The notes beneath the pieces were generated by a model that saw only the letters and a list, made by a program, of their open reading frames with translations, did not search any database and was not told the DNA's origin. The translations under genes were made by a program, and so were the position numbers. This document shows, one piece after another, positions 1 through 9,314 of a stretch of 64,000 bases of DNA. Within the stretch, counting starts at the first letter, position 1, and every line of letters begins with the position of its first letter. Source of the DNA: Streptomyces sp. CBMA291 (lineage in GTDB: Bacteria > Actinomycetota > Actinomycetes > Streptomycetales > Streptomycetaceae); assembly GCF_014596525.1 (NCBI RefSeq), contig NZ_MSJP01000047.1, positions 22,726-86,725 on the forward strand. The letters run 5' to 3'.

Positions 1-2
1 CG

Positions 3-1139
3 GTCGGCGGCATCACCGCGGGCCTGGTGGCGGCCCCCATCGACGCCGACGGCACCAACGGCTGCGAGCCCTCCGACTTCGCCTCCGACACCTTCACCGG
101 CAAGATCGCCCTGATCAAGCGGGGTGGCTGCACCTTCGCCGTGAAGCAGCAGAACGCGGCCGCCGCCGGTGCCTCCGCCGCCCTGATCTACAACAACACC
201 GAGGGCATCCTCTCCGGCACCCTCGGCGACGCGGCCTCCGGGAAGATCCCGACCGGCGGTCTCACCCAGGACGAGGGCACCCGGCTCGCCGCCGACCTCG
301 CCGCCGGGCCGGTCACGCTCTCCGTGGAGATCCGCCAGCTCCAGCAGATCCGGACCACCAACAACGTCATCGCGGAGACCCGCGCGGGCAACGCCGCCAA
401 CACCGTGATGCTCGGCTCGCACCTCGACTCCGTCACCGCGGGCCCCGGCATCAACGACAACGGCTCCGGCTCCGCGGGCCTCCTCCAGACCGCCCTCGAA
501 CTGGCCAAGTCCAAGGAGAAGGTCCGCAACAAGGTCCGCTTCGCCTGGTGGTCCGCCGAGGAGAACGGGCTGCTCGGCTCCCAGCACTACGTCGACAACC
601 TGACCGCGCTCGACAAGAGCGAGATCAAGCTCTACCTCAACTTCGACATGATCGCGTCGCCGAACTACGGCCTGTTCGTCTACGACGGCGACGACTCGGA
701 CGGCGTCGGCGAGGGCCCCGGCCCGGCGGGCTCCGCCCAGCTGGAGCGTGACATCACCGACTACATGGACAAGAAGGGGCTCCCGCACGCGGGCACCGAC
801 TTCACCGGGCGCTCCGACTACGGCCCGTTCATCGAGGTCGGCATCCCCTCCGGCGGCACCTTCACCGGCGCCGAGGGCATCAAGTCCCCGGCGGAGGCGG
901 CCAAGTTCGGCGGCCAGGCGGGCGTCGCGTACGACGTGAACTACCACGCCAAGGGCGACGACCTGAAGAACATCAACATGACGGCCTTCGCCGCCAACAT
1001 CGGCGTCATCGCCAACGCCGTGGGCACCTACGCCCACGACATCTCGTCCCTGCGCAAGCCGGTCACCTCCGTCCCGACCACCGGCGGCGGCACCGGCGGC
1101 GGCGGTCTCCACACCGGCCACGACGAGGTCACCGGCTGA
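3..1139 (+). CDS. M28 family metallopeptidase (aminopeptidase S-like), 5' end cut by window edge
   Basis: Partial gene: the frame is open to the window edge, so the signal peptide and first domain part lie outside. The visible part starts in a PA (protease-associated) domain (FTGKIALIKRGGCTF, AAGASAALIYNN). The M28 zinc aminopeptidase domain follows: GSHLDSV (first zinc His), NDNGSGSAG (bridging Asp), WWSAEENGLLGS (catalytic Glu pair), NFDMIASPNYG and VNYHAKGDD (last zinc His). It ends in a Gly/Thr-rich tail. The family is secreted and removes N-terminal hydrophobic residues from peptides; PA plus M28 is the usual order in Streptomyces aminopeptidases. Family assignment is secure; exact substrate is not. 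Confidence 0.92.
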   Translation, partial: VGGITAGLVAAPIDADGTNGCEPSDFASDTFTGKIALIKRGGCTFAVKQQNAAAAGASAALIYNNTEGILSGTLGDAASGKIPTGGLTQDEGTRLAADLAAGPVTLSVEIRQLQQIRTTNNVIAETRAGNAANTVMLGSHLDSVTAGPGINDNGSGSAGLLQTALELAKSKEKVRNKVRFAWWSAEENGLLGSQHYVDNLTALDKSEIKLYLNFDMIASPNYGLFVYDGDDSDGVGEGPGPAGSAQLERDITDYMDKKGLPHAGTDFTGRSDYGPFIEVGIPSGGTFTGAEGIKSPAEAAKFGGQAGVAYDVNYHAKGDDLKNINMTAFAANIGVIANAVGTYAHDISSLRKPVTSVPTTGGGTGGGGLHTGHDEVTG

Positions 1140-1202
1140 CACGTCCGTAAGACGATCACACCGACCGGGCGGACCGCCGCACCGACCGGGCCGGCCGTGT
1201 GA

Positions 1203-2840
1203 TCAACGCCGTCGGCGGGCGGTTCCGAAGAGCGAGCGGCTGATCTCCCGGCCCAGCTGGGTGCCGACCGAACGCGCCAGGGACTTGAACATCCCGCTGC
1301 CGACGACCTGTTCGACGAGCGAGGGCTCCTCCTCCGGGGCCCTCGCTTTCGTCCGCCCGGACCCGTAAGGGGGATCCGGGACCGGCCCGGAAGGGGCCCC
1401 TGATCCCGACCCGTACGGGGACCCCGAGGCGGCCCCCGGACCCGAGGCGGGCGCGGACCCGGCCGTCTCCCGTTCCCCCTCCGTCAGCTTCTCGTACGCC
1501 GACTCCCGGTCCACCGCCTGCGCGTACCGCCCGTACAGCGGCGAGCCCTTCACCGCCGCGTCCAGGGCCGCCGGGTCCACCGGCCCCATCAGCGACTCCG
1601 GAGCCCGCAGCCGGGTCGCTGCCACCGGGGTCGGCGCGCCCCGCTCGCTCAGTACGGTCACCACCGCCTCGCCCGTGCCCAGACCGGTCAGCACCTCCTC
1701 CAGGTCGTACGGCGAGTTCGGGAAGGTCCGTACGGTCGCCTTCAGCGCCTTCGCGTCGTCGGGGGTGAAGGCGCGCAGCGCGTGCTGCACGCGGTTGCCC
1801 AACTGCCCGAGGACGTCGGCGGGAACGTCCCTGGGCGTCTGCGTCACGAAGAACACCCCCACGCCCTTCGACCGGATCAGCCGAACCGTCTGGGTGATCG
1901 ACTCCAGGAACGCCTTCGACGCCCCCTTGAAGAGCAGATGCGCCTCGTCGAAGAAGAACACCAGCTTCGGCTGGTCGAGATCCCCGACCTCCGGCAGATC
2001 GTGATAGAGGTCCGCGAGCAGCCACATCAGGAAGGTCGAGAAGAGCTGCGGCTTGTCCTGTACGGCGGGCAGTTCGAGGACCGAGACGATCCCGCGCCCG
2101 TCCCGCGCCGTCCGCAGCAGCTCGCCCGTGTCGAACTCCGGCTCCCCGAAGAACTCCCCCGCACCCTGCTGCTCGAAGGCGGTGAGCGAGCGCAGGATCA
2201 CCCCCGCCGTCGCCGTCGACAGACCGCCGATTCCCTTGAGTTCGGGCTTGCCCACATCCGATACGAGGAACGCCGCCACCGCCCGCAGGTCCTTGAGGTC
2301 GACCAGTTCGAGCCCCTTGGCGTCGGCGTAGTGGAAGATCAGGCCGAGGGACTGCTCCTGGGTCGGATTGAGCTGGAGCACCTTCGCGAGGAGGACCGGG
2401 CCGAAGCCGGTCACCGTGGCGCGGACCGGGATGCCGGGACCGGTGCCGCCGAGCCCGTAGAACTCGGCGGGGAAGCCCGTCGCCCGCCACTCCTGCCCGA
2501 CCTGTCCGGCCCGTTCCCGCGCCTTCCCGCTCTCCGCGCCCGGCGCCGAGATCCCCGACAGGTCGCCCTTGACGTCGGCGAGGAAGACCGGCACCCCGTG
2601 CGCCGACAACTGCTCGGCGATCAGCTGGAGCGTCTTCGTCTTGCCGGTCCCGGTGGCGCCCGCGACGAGCCCGTGCCGGTTGAGTACGGCGAGCGGAATC
2701 CGGATCGGCGCGTCCGGGTGACAGACGCCGTCCCAGAGGAGCGCCCCCAGTTCGAGTGCCGCGCCCTCGAACGCGTATCCGGCGGCGATCTCGGCGGCGG
2801 GCCCGACGGGCACCTCGGGCGGCTGCTCGCTCGCGCTCAT
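1203..2840 (-). CDS. HerA-like ATPase / DUF853 family protein
   Basis: 545 residues from ATG at 2840 (MSASEQPPEVP). The frame stays open upstream to about 3209, but that stretch lies across the divergent small gene. A Walker A motif (AGATGTGKTKTL) lies about 55 residues in and a Walker B (LVFFFDEAHLLF) in the middle, followed by TQTPRDVPADVLGQLGNRVQHALR. This is the layout of the DUF853 HerA/FtsK-like P-loop ATPases, usually called putative helicases. A Pro/Gly-rich spacer encoded by CCGTACGGGG-type repeats (about 1365-1460) separates the ATPase core from a conserved C-terminus ending FGTARRRR. The cellular role of the family is poorly defined; DNA translocation is inferred from the fold only. 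Confidence 0.85.
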   Translation of the reverse strand: MSASEQPPEVPVGPAAEIAAGYAFEGAALELGALLWDGVCHPDAPIRIPLAVLNRHGLVAGATGTGKTKTLQLIAEQLSAHGVPVFLADVKGDLSGISAPGAESGKARERAGQVGQEWRATGFPAEFYGLGGTGPGIPVRATVTGFGPVLLAKVLQLNPTQEQSLGLIFHYADAKGLELVDLKDLRAVAAFLVSDVGKPELKGIGGLSTATAGVILRSLTAFEQQGAGEFFGEPEFDTGELLRTARDGRGIVSVLELPAVQDKPQLFSTFLMWLLADLYHDLPEVGDLDQPKLVFFFDEAHLLFKGASKAFLESITQTVRLIRSKGVGVFFVTQTPRDVPADVLGQLGNRVQHALRAFTPDDAKALKATVRTFPNSPYDLEEVLTGLGTGEAVVTVLSERGAPTPVAATRLRAPESLMGPVDPAALDAAVKGSPLYGRYAQAVDRESAYEKLTEGERETAGSAPASGPGAASGSPYGSGSGAPSGPVPDPPYGSGRTKARAPEEEPSLVEQVVGSGMFKSLARSVGTQLGREISRSLFGTARRRR

Positions 2841-2936
2841 CACGGCACCCCAATTCCGATTCGTCCCGGTTCGCACCAGCATCCCACTGCCCGCGCATGG
2901 CTGCGCCGGGAGCCGCTCGACCGGTAGGCTTTCCGT

Positions 2937-3233
2937 GTGATCTTCAAGCGCATCGGAAACGGAAAGCCGTATCCCGACCACGGCCGGGAAAGCACCCGCC
3001 AGTGGGCGGACGTCGCCCCGCGCCCGGTGCGCCTCGATCAGCTGGTGACCACCAAGGGCCAGCTGGATCTCGAAACGCTGCTCGCCGAGGACTCCACCTT
3101 CTACGGCGACCTCTTCGCGCATGTCGTGAAGTGGCAGGGCGACCTCTACCTTGAGGACGGGCTGCACCGCGCCGTCCGCGCGGCGCTCCAGCAGCGGCAG
3201 GTGCTGCACGCCCGCGTCCTGGAGATGGACTGA
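2937..3233 (+). CDS. Small conserved actinobacterial protein (VapB-antitoxin-like annotation possible)
   Basis: 98 residues from GTG at 2937 (MIFKRIGNGKPYP), divergent from the HerA-like ATPase with about 96 bp between starts. The sequence is highly conserved-looking, with no signal peptide or membrane helix (for example TRQWADVAPRPVRLDQL and HVVKWQGDLYLEDGLHRAVRA). Near-identical proteins are widespread in Streptomyces and, as I recall, are sometimes labelled type II toxin-antitoxin VapB family. No toxin gene is adjacent, so I would not infer a toxin-antitoxin function from this window. Confidence 0.75.
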   Translation: MIFKRIGNGKPYPDHGRESTRQWADVAPRPVRLDQLVTTKGQLDLETLLAEDSTFYGDLFAHVVKWQGDLYLEDGLHRAVRAALQQRQVLHARVLEMD

Positions 3234-3407
3234 CCCGTCCGGTCGACCGGTCCAGGTGATCGGTCCCCGCGACCGATCCCGGCGATCGGCCCCGACGATC
3301 GGCCCGGTCGCGTCGGCTGACCCGTTCGGGGATGGTTCGCCCCCATCCGGACGCGATCACATGATCATCAAGTAGGCATCCCCGACGGGCGGCACTACGC
3401 TGCGTTC

Positions 3408-4037
3408 ATGAGCATGCTCACTCCCCCAGGAATGGGCGGAAAGTACCGCGTCACAGGGGACACTTACCCCCGCATGCGCCGCCCTCGGCGCCGCCGCAGG
3501 CTCGTCCTCGCGGCCGCCGCAGCCGTGGTCGTGCTCGGCGGGGCCGGCTGGGGCACGCTCCAGCTCGTGGACGTCTTCTCGGGCGACGAGGGCAGGAAGA
3601 CGGCGGCCGGAAAGCAGGCCGACTGCAAGCCCGAGCCCCAGGCGACCACCGCGACCGCCGCCACCCGGCCGAAGCCCGCGCAGATCACGGTGAACGTCTA
3701 CAACGCGACCCCGCGCGGCGGTCTCGCCAAGGCGACGGCGGACGAACTCAAGAAGCGCGGGTTCAAAATCGGCAAGGTGGGGAACGCACCCGCCGCCTAC
3801 GACAAGAAGGTCCCCGGCTTCGGGCTGCTGCTGGGCCCGCCCGGCGCCGTCAAGGGCGCTTTCCCCGTCCTCGGCACCCAGCTCAAGGGCGCCGCCACCA
3901 AGACGGACACCCGGGCCACCGCCGACGTCGACCTGATCATCGGGACCGCCTTCAAGACCCTGGACCCGAAGGCGACTGCGGACGCGGCCCTGATCGCCCT
4001 GAACAAGCCCGCGCCGCTCCCGACCGGGAAGTGCTGA
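3408..4037 (+). CDS. LytR C-terminal domain-containing membrane protein
   Basis: 209 residues. A basic N-terminus (RRPRRRRR) precedes one transmembrane helix (about residues 31-48, LVLAAAAAVVVLGGAGW). After a short linker comes a LytR_C domain (ITVNVYNATPRGGLAKATADELKKRGF ... VDLIIGTAF), the extracytoplasmic domain also found at the end of LytR-CpsA-Psr proteins. There is no catalytic LCP domain, so this is a stand-alone membrane-anchored LytR_C protein, probably on the outer face of the membrane. The second Met (3414) is an alternative start. Confidence 0.85.
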   Translation: MSMLTPPGMGGKYRVTGDTYPRMRRPRRRRRLVLAAAAAVVVLGGAGWGTLQLVDVFSGDEGRKTAAGKQADCKPEPQATTATAATRPKPAQITVNVYNATPRGGLAKATADELKKRGFKIGKVGNAPAAYDKKVPGFGLLLGPPGAVKGAFPVLGTQLKGAATKTDTRATADVDLIIGTAFKTLDPKATADAALIALNKPAPLPTGKC

Positions 4038-4039
4038 GC

Positions 4040-4160
4040 CGGTAACGACGGAAAGGGCGGGCCCGTACCGACCGGGCCCGTACCGCCCGGAAGGACGGGT
4101 CTGTACCGACGGGAAGGACGGGTCTGCACCGCCCGGAAGGACGGGCCCGTACCGACGGAA
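4040..4160. repeat. Degenerate GC-rich repeats GTACCGACGGGAAGGACGGG
   Basis: The space between two convergent genes holds several imperfect units of the type GTACCGAC/CCGGAAGGACGGGTCTG. They belong to the dispersed short-repeat theme of this window. I see no gene here. Confidence 0.6.
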
Positions 4161-4189
4161 AAGGCGGGCCTCGGCGGGCCCGCCCTTTT
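4158..4189. terminator. Bidirectional terminator hairpin between LytR_C gene and upp
   Basis: GGCGGGC pairs with GCCCGCC around a short loop, with AAAA before and TTTT after the stem. It can therefore stop transcription from both converging genes. Confidence 0.6.
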
Positions 4190-4336
4190 CCGGTCGCACG
4201 GAGAATCGGCACTTCCGGTTCCGTTTTCACGGTCCTACTTGACGTATTCGGGTCACGCGGTGGAGCCGTCCGGCCGAATTCGTCGAATCGGCGGAGCCGT
4301 ACGCCTGAGGCGGTGCGTGTCGTACGTCCGGAGTCG

Positions 4337-4972
4337 TTACTCGGCGGAGCCGTACATCCGGTCGCCCGCGTCGCCGAGGCCCGGGACGATGTAGCCGTCC
4401 TCGTTGAGGCGCTCGTCGACCGAGGCGGTGACCACGGTGACCGGGGTGCCCGCGAGTTCCCGCTCCATGACCTCGACGCCCTCGGGGGCGGCGAGGAGCA
4501 CCACGGCGGTCACGTCGTCGGCGCCGCGCCGGATCAGCTCCTTGATCGCCGCGACCAGCGTGCCGCCGGTCGCCAGCATCGGGTCGAGCACGTACACCTG
4601 GCGGCCCGAGAGGTCGTCCGGCATCCGGGTGGCGTAGGTCGACGCCTCCAGCGTCTCCTCGTTGCGGACCATGCCGAGGAAACCGACCTCGGCGGTCGGG
4701 AGCAGCCGGACCATGCCGTCGAGCATGCCGAGACCGGCGCGCAGGATCGGGACCACCAGCGGACGCGGGTACGACAGCTTCACGCCGGCCGTGCGCGTGA
4801 CGGGGGTGTCGATGTCGACCTGCTCGGTCCTGACGTCCCGGGTCGCCTCGTAGGCGAGCAGGGTGACCAGCTCGTCGGCGAGCCGCCGGAAGGTCGGGGA
4901 GTCCGTGCGCTTGTCGCGCAGCGTGGTGAGCTTGTGGGCGACCAGCGGGTGATCGACGACGTGGAGACGCAT
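4337..4972 (-). CDS. upp: Uracil phosphoribosyltransferase
   Basis: 211 residues from ATG at 4972 ([19 protein letters not shown]), the usual length of the family. It converts uracil plus PRPP to UMP in pyrimidine salvage. Signatures: [17 protein letters not shown], the PRPP loop [16 protein letters not shown], and the uracil-binding C-terminal loop [20 protein letters not shown]. It is divergent from the small gene at 5066 and convergent with the LytR_C gene. Confidence 0.97.
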   Translation of the reverse strand: MRLHVVDHPLVAHKLTTLRDKRTDSPTFRRLADELVTLLAYEATRDVRTEQVDIDTPVTRTAGVKLSYPRPLVVPILRAGLGMLDGMVRLLPTAEVGFLGMVRNEETLEASTYATRMPDDLSGRQVYVLDPMLATGGTLVAAIKELIRRGADDVTAVVLLAAPEGVEVMERELAGTPVTVVTASVDERLNEDGYIVPGLGDAGDRMYGSAE

Positions 4973-5065
4973 GACTCCACAGTAAGCCCGCCGCGCACTG
5001 GCATCGACCCACGCCACTGGGGGAAGGTGGGAGCACGGGGACCCAGCGATGGGGTGGAGTGACCG

Positions 5066-5470
5066 ATGCCCGACCTGGAAGAACCGGCCGAGGAAGCCGC
5101 CGAGGGGGCGGCCCGTACGCCGGAACCGAGACCGGAGACCGAGCCGGGACCGAAGCCGGGCCCGAGGACGGAGACGACACCGGGGACGACGCCGGAACCG
5201 GAGACGGGAAAGGGGCCGCAGACGGGGCCGGAATCGGGACCGGCGCGGTCCGAACCGGCTGCCGAACCGGCTGCCGGAGCCGCTGCGGAACCGGCGACGG
5301 GACCCGCCGTCGACGCGGGGCCGGAGACGGACGCGGAGCGTCGCAGGCGCCGCGCCCAGTTCCTCCGCGATCTCCACGAGGCGAAGGCACTGCGCGAGCG
5401 CGTCCAGCCCCGGCGCGCCCGAGCGGCCAGGATGCGCCAGGCCATGCGGATGCGAAGCTTCCGCTGGTGA
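5066..5470 (+). CDS. Hypothetical protein with acidic/Pro-rich N-terminus and conserved basic C-terminus
   Basis: 134 residues with a good ribosome binding site (GGAGTGA) before the ATG. The first 90 residues are low-complexity Glu/Pro/Thr/Ala. The last 45 look conserved ([20 protein letters not shown], then [13 protein letters not shown]) and very basic. The low-complexity part is coded by GGAACCGGAGACGG-type repeats, so its length probably varies among strains. Function unknown; the strongly basic, amphipathic C-terminus could bind nucleic acid (inference). Confidence 0.7.
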   Translation: MPDLEEPAEEAAEGAARTPEPRPETEPGPKPGPRTETTPGTTPEPETGKGPQTGPESGPARSEPAAEPAAGAAAEPATGPAVDAGPETDAERRRRRAQFLRDLHEAKALRERVQPRRARAARMRQAMRMRSFRW

Positions 5471-5698
5471 GCGCGCCGGAGCGGCACCAGCGTGTCGCCC
5501 CCGCAGCACCCGGCCGTGCGCCCCCCATGTGCGCCGGGGTCGCACGACCACCCGATCGCGGGGTCGTTCAGACTGATGCACGACGCAAGAGCCGAAGACC
5601 TCTCCTGGGGGCTTGGTTTCTGTCACGATGCCGATTGGGCGGGGCATCAGCAGGGCGCCGCCGGATCGTCACACCTCTGATCAGTGGGAGAGAGTCAG

Positions 5699-6229
5699 GT
5701 GTACTTCGCCGCACTGCTCGCGCGCACCGAAGACGGGTGGGAAGCGAGCGACACGGAGCTCGACGACGTGGAGACCCTGTCGGATCTGACCGAGCTGGCC
5801 CGCGAGGCCTCGGACGACGACACGGTGATCGTCTTCATCGAGCAGGAGGACGCGTGGTTCGGGATCGTACGGATCGAGGGTGAGGAAGACCCTCGCGTCT
5901 ACGTCTCGGACGGCGCCGCCGCCGCCCGTTCCTCGTACGGGGAGATGCTCACCCGGGAGATCCTCGGCGACGAACTGGGCGATCTCGACGACGAACTCGA
6001 ATCGCTGGACCTCGACGGAACGGAGGACGGTGAGCCGCTCGACGACGACACCGACGACGACGGACGGGACACCCCGTCCGAGGCCGTTCCGGCCGCTCCG
6101 GTCGGCGACCGCCTGATCCTCGCGGACCTCGGCATGTCGGCGGCGGAGCTGCTGGCGCTCGACAGCGACGCACTCGCGGAGATCGCGGAGGCGCTGGGCG
6201 CCGGAGAGGTCCTGGAGGCCGTCCGCTAG
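5699..6229 (+). CDS. tRNA adenosine deaminase-associated protein
   Basis: 176 residues from GTG at 5699 (MYFAALLARTEDGWEASD), the start used by homologues, with GGGAGAG upstream. A longer in-frame GTG exists at 5684. It is an acidic protein; the middle is low-complexity Asp/Glu (LDDELESLDLDGTEDGE) and the C-terminus (ILADLGMSAAELLALDSDALAEIAEALG) looks conserved. It directly precedes and overlaps the deaminase gene (stop TAG shares a base with GTG), which is the basis of the family name. The biochemical role is not established. Confidence 0.85.
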   Translation: MYFAALLARTEDGWEASDTELDDVETLSDLTELAREASDDDTVIVFIEQEDAWFGIVRIEGEEDPRVYVSDGAAAARSSYGEMLTREILGDELGDLDDELESLDLDGTEDGEPLDDDTDDDGRDTPSEAVPAAPVGDRLILADLGMSAAELLALDSDALAEIAEALGAGEVLEAVR

Positions 6230-6900
6230 TGATCAGCGCGGTCCCCGTCCCCGACTCCGCGAGCGACCCCTTGGGCGAGGGCGCGAGCGGTTCCCCCACC
6301 GCCCCCGAGGCCGACCCCCGAGAGGGTCCCCTGGGTGATCCCGTACGGGACCCGGAGCCCGTACGGGACCCGGCCGCGGCCCCTGTACAGGACGCGCGCG
6401 TCGAGAACCCCGTACGGGACCCCGTGGGGGATCCCGTAGAGGACCCCGTACGGGATCCCTGGCGGGAGGCCATGCGGCTCGCCCTCGCCGAGGCCGACGC
6501 GGCGGCGCCCGCCGGTGACGTGCCGGTCGGCGCGGTCGTGCTCGGCCCCGACGGCGCCGTGCTCGCCCGCGCGCACAACGAGCGGGAGGCGGCGGGCGAC
6601 CCCACCGCCCACGCCGAAGTCCTCGCGCTGCGCCGGGCGGCGGCGGCCACCGGCGAGTGGCGGCTGACCGGCTGCACGCTCGTCGTGACCCTGGAGCCCT
6701 GCGTGATGTGCGCGGGAGCCCTCGTCCAGTCGCGGGTCGAGCGGGTGGTCTTCGGCGCCGTCGACGAGAAGGCGGGCGCGGCGGGCTCCCTCTGGGACCT
6801 CGTACGCGACCGGCGGCTCAACCACCGTCCCGAGGTGATCCACGGCGTGCTCGGCGAAGAGTGCGCGCAGCAGCTCACGGCCTTCTTCCGGACCCGCTGA
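6229..6900 (+). CDS. tadA: tRNA-specific adenosine-34 deaminase, with repeat-coded N-terminal extension
   Basis: Zinc cytidine/deoxycytidylate-deaminase fold enzyme that converts A34 to inosine in tRNA-Arg(ACG); that tRNA is present in this window at 33.6 kb. Motifs: TAHAEVLAL (zinc His and catalytic Glu) and LEPCVMCAGA (zinc Cys pair). The conserved domain begins at about 6472 (MRLALAEADAAAP). The GTG at 6229 overlaps the upstream stop and has GGAGG 10 bases before it, while GGGAGG sits only 2 bases before the 6472 ATG, so I favour 6229. That adds about 81 residues of VRDPxPVRDP repeats, coded by CCCGTACGGGACCC units. The extension is absent from typical family members. Confidence 0.88.
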   Translation: MISAVPVPDSASDPLGEGASGSPTAPEADPREGPLGDPVRDPEPVRDPAAAPVQDARVENPVRDPVGDPVEDPVRDPWREAMRLALAEADAAAPAGDVPVGAVVLGPDGAVLARAHNEREAAGDPTAHAEVLALRRAAAATGEWRLTGCTLVVTLEPCVMCAGALVQSRVERVVFGAVDEKAGAAGSLWDLVRDRRLNHRPEVIHGVLGEECAQQLTAFFRTR

Positions 6901-6967
6901 CCGGCACCCCGACCTGCGGCTCGATACGGATTTCATCGCAGCCCGAACTTCGGCTAAGCTCTCTCTC

Positions 6968-7052
6968 GGTAGCGTGTCCGAGCGGCCGAAGGAGCTCGCC
7001 TCGAAAGCGAGTGTGGGGAAACTCACCGAGGGTTCAAATCCCTCCGCTACCG
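6968..7052 (+). tRNA. tRNA-Ser(CGA)
   Basis: 85 nt. Acceptor GGTAGCG pairs with CGCTACC (7045-7051). Anticodon stem CTCGC/GCGAG encloses loop CTCGAAA with anticodon CGA (7002-7004). It has a long variable arm as expected for serine and T-loop GGTTCAAATCC. CCA is not encoded. Confidence 0.95.
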
Positions 7053-7060
7053 CTTCGATC

Positions 7061-7092
7061 GAAGGGCCCGGCGCATCAGCGCCGGGCCCTTC
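7061..7092 (+). terminator. Terminator after tRNA-Ser(CGA)
   Basis: A perfect 14-bp stem GAAGGGCCCGGCGC / GCGCCGGGCCCTTC with a 4-base loop, 8 bases after the tRNA. Confidence 0.85.
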
Positions 7093-7500
7093 GGCGTACA
7101 CGGACGCGGACATACGGATACGCGGACATACGGGTATGCGAGCACGGCTGCCCACGGACCCCGGACACCCCGCGTACAGGCCCTCATAGGCATACAGGCC
7201 TACGGGGTCTACGGGCCTGAGGGTCTACGGGGTCTACGGGGTCTACGGGAAAGGCCCCGGACGCGCGCTCAGGGGGAGCGCGTCCGGGGCCTGGTCCCCA
7301 CGGGCGGGGAACCCGGGAAGGAGGCCGGGGGGAGCGGCATCGGGGGGACAAGCCGCTCCCCCCGATGAGAACCGGTCCTACAAGTCCTGCGCCGCAGTCA
7401 GGGGGAAAGCCGGCGGCGCGGACCCCGCAGTGCGGGCCGGTTCCGGGAGCCCCTCGGATTCCTGCCAGATCCGCCGGGCTCGACATCCATACTGCTCGCC
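7093..7500. repeat. Gene-free stretch with short tandem repeats and two strong hairpins
   Basis: No credible gene. The stretch holds GGACATACGG/GGTATGCG units, then GGTCTACGG repeated about five times (7200-7250). Two inverted repeats follow: 7253-7291 (14-bp stem GGCCCCGGACGCGC) and 7327-7363 (12-bp stem GGGGGGAGCGGC). These could be terminators or repeat-derived hairpins. Confidence 0.6.
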
Positions 7501-7623
7501 CGTCACCCTTCCGGAGGTCGGCAAAAGGCCCCGATCTCCGGGCCCTTGGTCCATAAACACTCGGTTAGAGTGGCGCGGTCGCACGGCGGTGACACAGGCG
7601 GGGGAACCAGGGGAGGGCCGGCC

Positions 7624-7788
7624 ATGGCGCAGGCGAAGAAAGTCGCGTTGTACATGCTGATGGCCTTCGTGCTCTACACGATCGTCACCTCCCCGGCCCG
7701 TGCCGCCGATCTCGTACAGATAGGGTTCGAAGGCATTTCCAGCGCCGCCCGGAGCGTCGGCCAGTTCATGACCGAACTCATCAACTAG
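7624..7788 (+). CDS. Small exported or membrane protein
   Basis: 54 residues from ATG at 7624, preceded by AGGGGAGGG. One hydrophobic segment (ALYMLMAFVLYTIVTSPARA) ends in a possible signal-peptidase site (SPARA-AD), leaving a short mature peptide DLVQIGFEGISSAARSVGQF. An in-frame start at 7546 lacks such a signal. It lies 9 bases before the Dabb gene, so the two are probably co-transcribed. A small protein at this position upstream of the sigma genes matches the Streptomyces synteny I recall. Function unknown. Confidence 0.75.
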   Translation: MAQAKKVALYMLMAFVLYTIVTSPARAADLVQIGFEGISSAARSVGQFMTELIN

Positions 7789-7797
7789 GAGCACTCC

Positions 7798-8091
7798 GTG
7801 ATCCGCCATCTGGTCCTTTTCAAGCTCGACGAGGGCGTCTCGCGGGACGAGCCGCGCGTGGTCGCCGCCGTGGAGGCGTTCCGCGCACTCGGCGGCCTGA
7901 TCCCCGAGCTGCGGTTCTGGGAATGCGACTGGAACATCACGGACCGCCCGATCGCCTACGACTTCGCGATCAACTCGGCCGTCGAGGACAAGGAAGCGCT
8001 CCAGCGCTATCTGGACCACCCGGCCCACCAGGCGGGCGTCGCCCAATGGCGCGAATTCTCCACTTGGGTGATCGCCGACTACGCGTTCTAG
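7798..8091 (+). CDS. Dabb family protein (stress-responsive alpha/beta barrel)
   Basis: 97 residues, GTG start with AGGAG 7 bases upstream. It begins MIRHLVLFKLDEGVS and contains RPIAYDFAINSAVEDKEALQRYLDHPAHQ, the typical dimeric alpha/beta barrel (ferredoxin-like) Dabb pattern. The catalytic role of bacterial members is mostly unknown. Its transcript ends at the terminator at 8111. Confidence 0.88.
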   Translation: MIRHLVLFKLDEGVSRDEPRVVAAVEAFRALGGLIPELRFWECDWNITDRPIAYDFAINSAVEDKEALQRYLDHPAHQAGVAQWREFSTWVIADYAF

Positions 8092-8110
8092 GCGTCCAGG
8101 ACGCCGACCG

Positions 8111-8141
8111 GGCCCCCCGCCGTCGAGGCGGGGGGCCTTTT
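8111..8141 (+). terminator. Rho-independent terminator after Dabb gene
   Basis: GGCCCCCCGCC / GGCGGGGGGCC stem followed by TTTT. Confidence 0.85.
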
Positions 8142-8318
8142 CCATGCGTGGCCCCTGTCTTTCCGTCACGATGCGCTCAACACGTAGTAATGGGGTGCTT
8201 GCACACAGTGGGCATCTCTTGTGATGCTATGACCGCTTTTGACGGATGAGTTGACCGCTGTGGAACCAGTGGGACCAGTGAAACCAGTCGACGGACCAAG
8301 TCCAGCCGGAGGGGTGGC

Positions 8319-9314
8319 GTGAACGTGCCGGCCAGTGCAGCGCCCCAGGTCCCACCCCAGCAGGACCAGGTCCCGCCCCGGCACGACCCGGCCCCGCCCC
8401 GGCACGAGACAGACGAAGCGGAGCCCCCCGGGACCTCCGACGGCGCACGCCCCGATGCCGCACGCCCCGACGGCACCCGTCCCCAGAGCCCCCGCCCCGA
8501 CGGCACCCACCCCCCAGGCGCCCACCCGCAGCACACGCGCCCCCCGAGCACCCGGGGCGCCGACACCCGCGCCCTCACCCAAGTGCTCTTCGGACAGCTC
8601 AAGGACCTCGAACCCGGCAGCACCGAACACGACCGGGTGCGCGGCGCCCTCATCGAGGCCAATCTGCCCCTCGTGCGGTACGCGGCGGCCCGCTTCCGCT
8701 CCCGCAACGAGCCCATGGAGGACGTCGTCCAGGTCGGCACCATCGGCCTCATCAACGCCATCGACCGCTTCGACCCCGACCGGGGCGTGCAGTTCCCCAC
8801 CTTCGCCATGCCGACCGTCGTCGGCGAGATCAAGCGCTACTTCCGCGACAACGTCCGGACCGTGCACGTACCGCGCCGGCTGCACGAGCTGTGGGTCCAG
8901 GTCAACGGCGCCACCGAGGACCTGACGACCGCTCACGGCCGCTCCCCCACCACGGCGGAGATCGCCGACCGGCTGCGGATCGGCGAGGACGAGGTGCTCG
9001 CCTGCATCGAGGCGGGCCGTTCGTACCACGCCACCTCGCTGGAAGCCGCGCAGGAGGGCGACGGGATGCCCGGACTGCTCGACCGGCTGGGCTACGAGGA
9101 CCCCGCGCTCGCCGGAGTGGAACACCGCGACCTCGTCCGGCATCTGCTCGTCCAACTGCCCGAAAGGGAACAGCGCATCCTGATGCTGCGCTACTACAGC
9201 AATTTGACCCAGTCTCAGATCAGTCAGGAGCTGGGCGTCTCCCAGATGCATGTGTCAAGGCTGCTTGCCCGGAGCTTCGCCCGGCTGAGATCCGCAAACA
9301 GGATCGAGGCTTAA
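8319..9314 (+). CDS. sigF: RNA polymerase sigma factor, SigB/SigF/SigG family (SigF-like)
   Basis: 331 residues. The first about 85 are Pro/His-rich low complexity ([19 protein letters not shown]). Region 2 follows ([40 protein letters not shown]), then region 3 and region 4 ([20 protein letters not shown]). This is the compact general-stress/sporulation sigma group, normally controlled by anti-sigma factors. A tandem pair of such genes next to a Dabb gene and tadA matches what I recall as SCO4035 (sigF, late spore development) and SCO4034 (sigN). Family certain; the symbol rests on synteny. Confidence 0.85.
   Translation: MNVPASAAPQVPPQQDQVPPRHDPAPPRHETDEAEPPGTSDGARPDAARPDGTRPQSPRPDGTHPPGAHPQHTRPPSTRGADTRALTQVLFGQLKDLEPGSTEHDRVRGALIEANLPLVRYAAARFRSRNEPMEDVVQVGTIGLINAIDRFDPDRGVQFPTFAMPTVVGEIKRYFRDNVRTVHVPRRLHELWVQVNGATEDLTTAHGRSPTTAEIADRLRIGEDEVLACIEAGRSYHATSLEAAQEGDGMPGLLDRLGYEDPALAGVEHRDLVRHLLVQLPEREQRILMLRYYSNLTQSQISQELGVSQMHVSRLLARSFARLRSANRIEA

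Noticed and set aside
2937..3233. VapB-type toxin-antitoxin module
   Set aside because: No partner toxin is adjacent; family label alone is insufficient.
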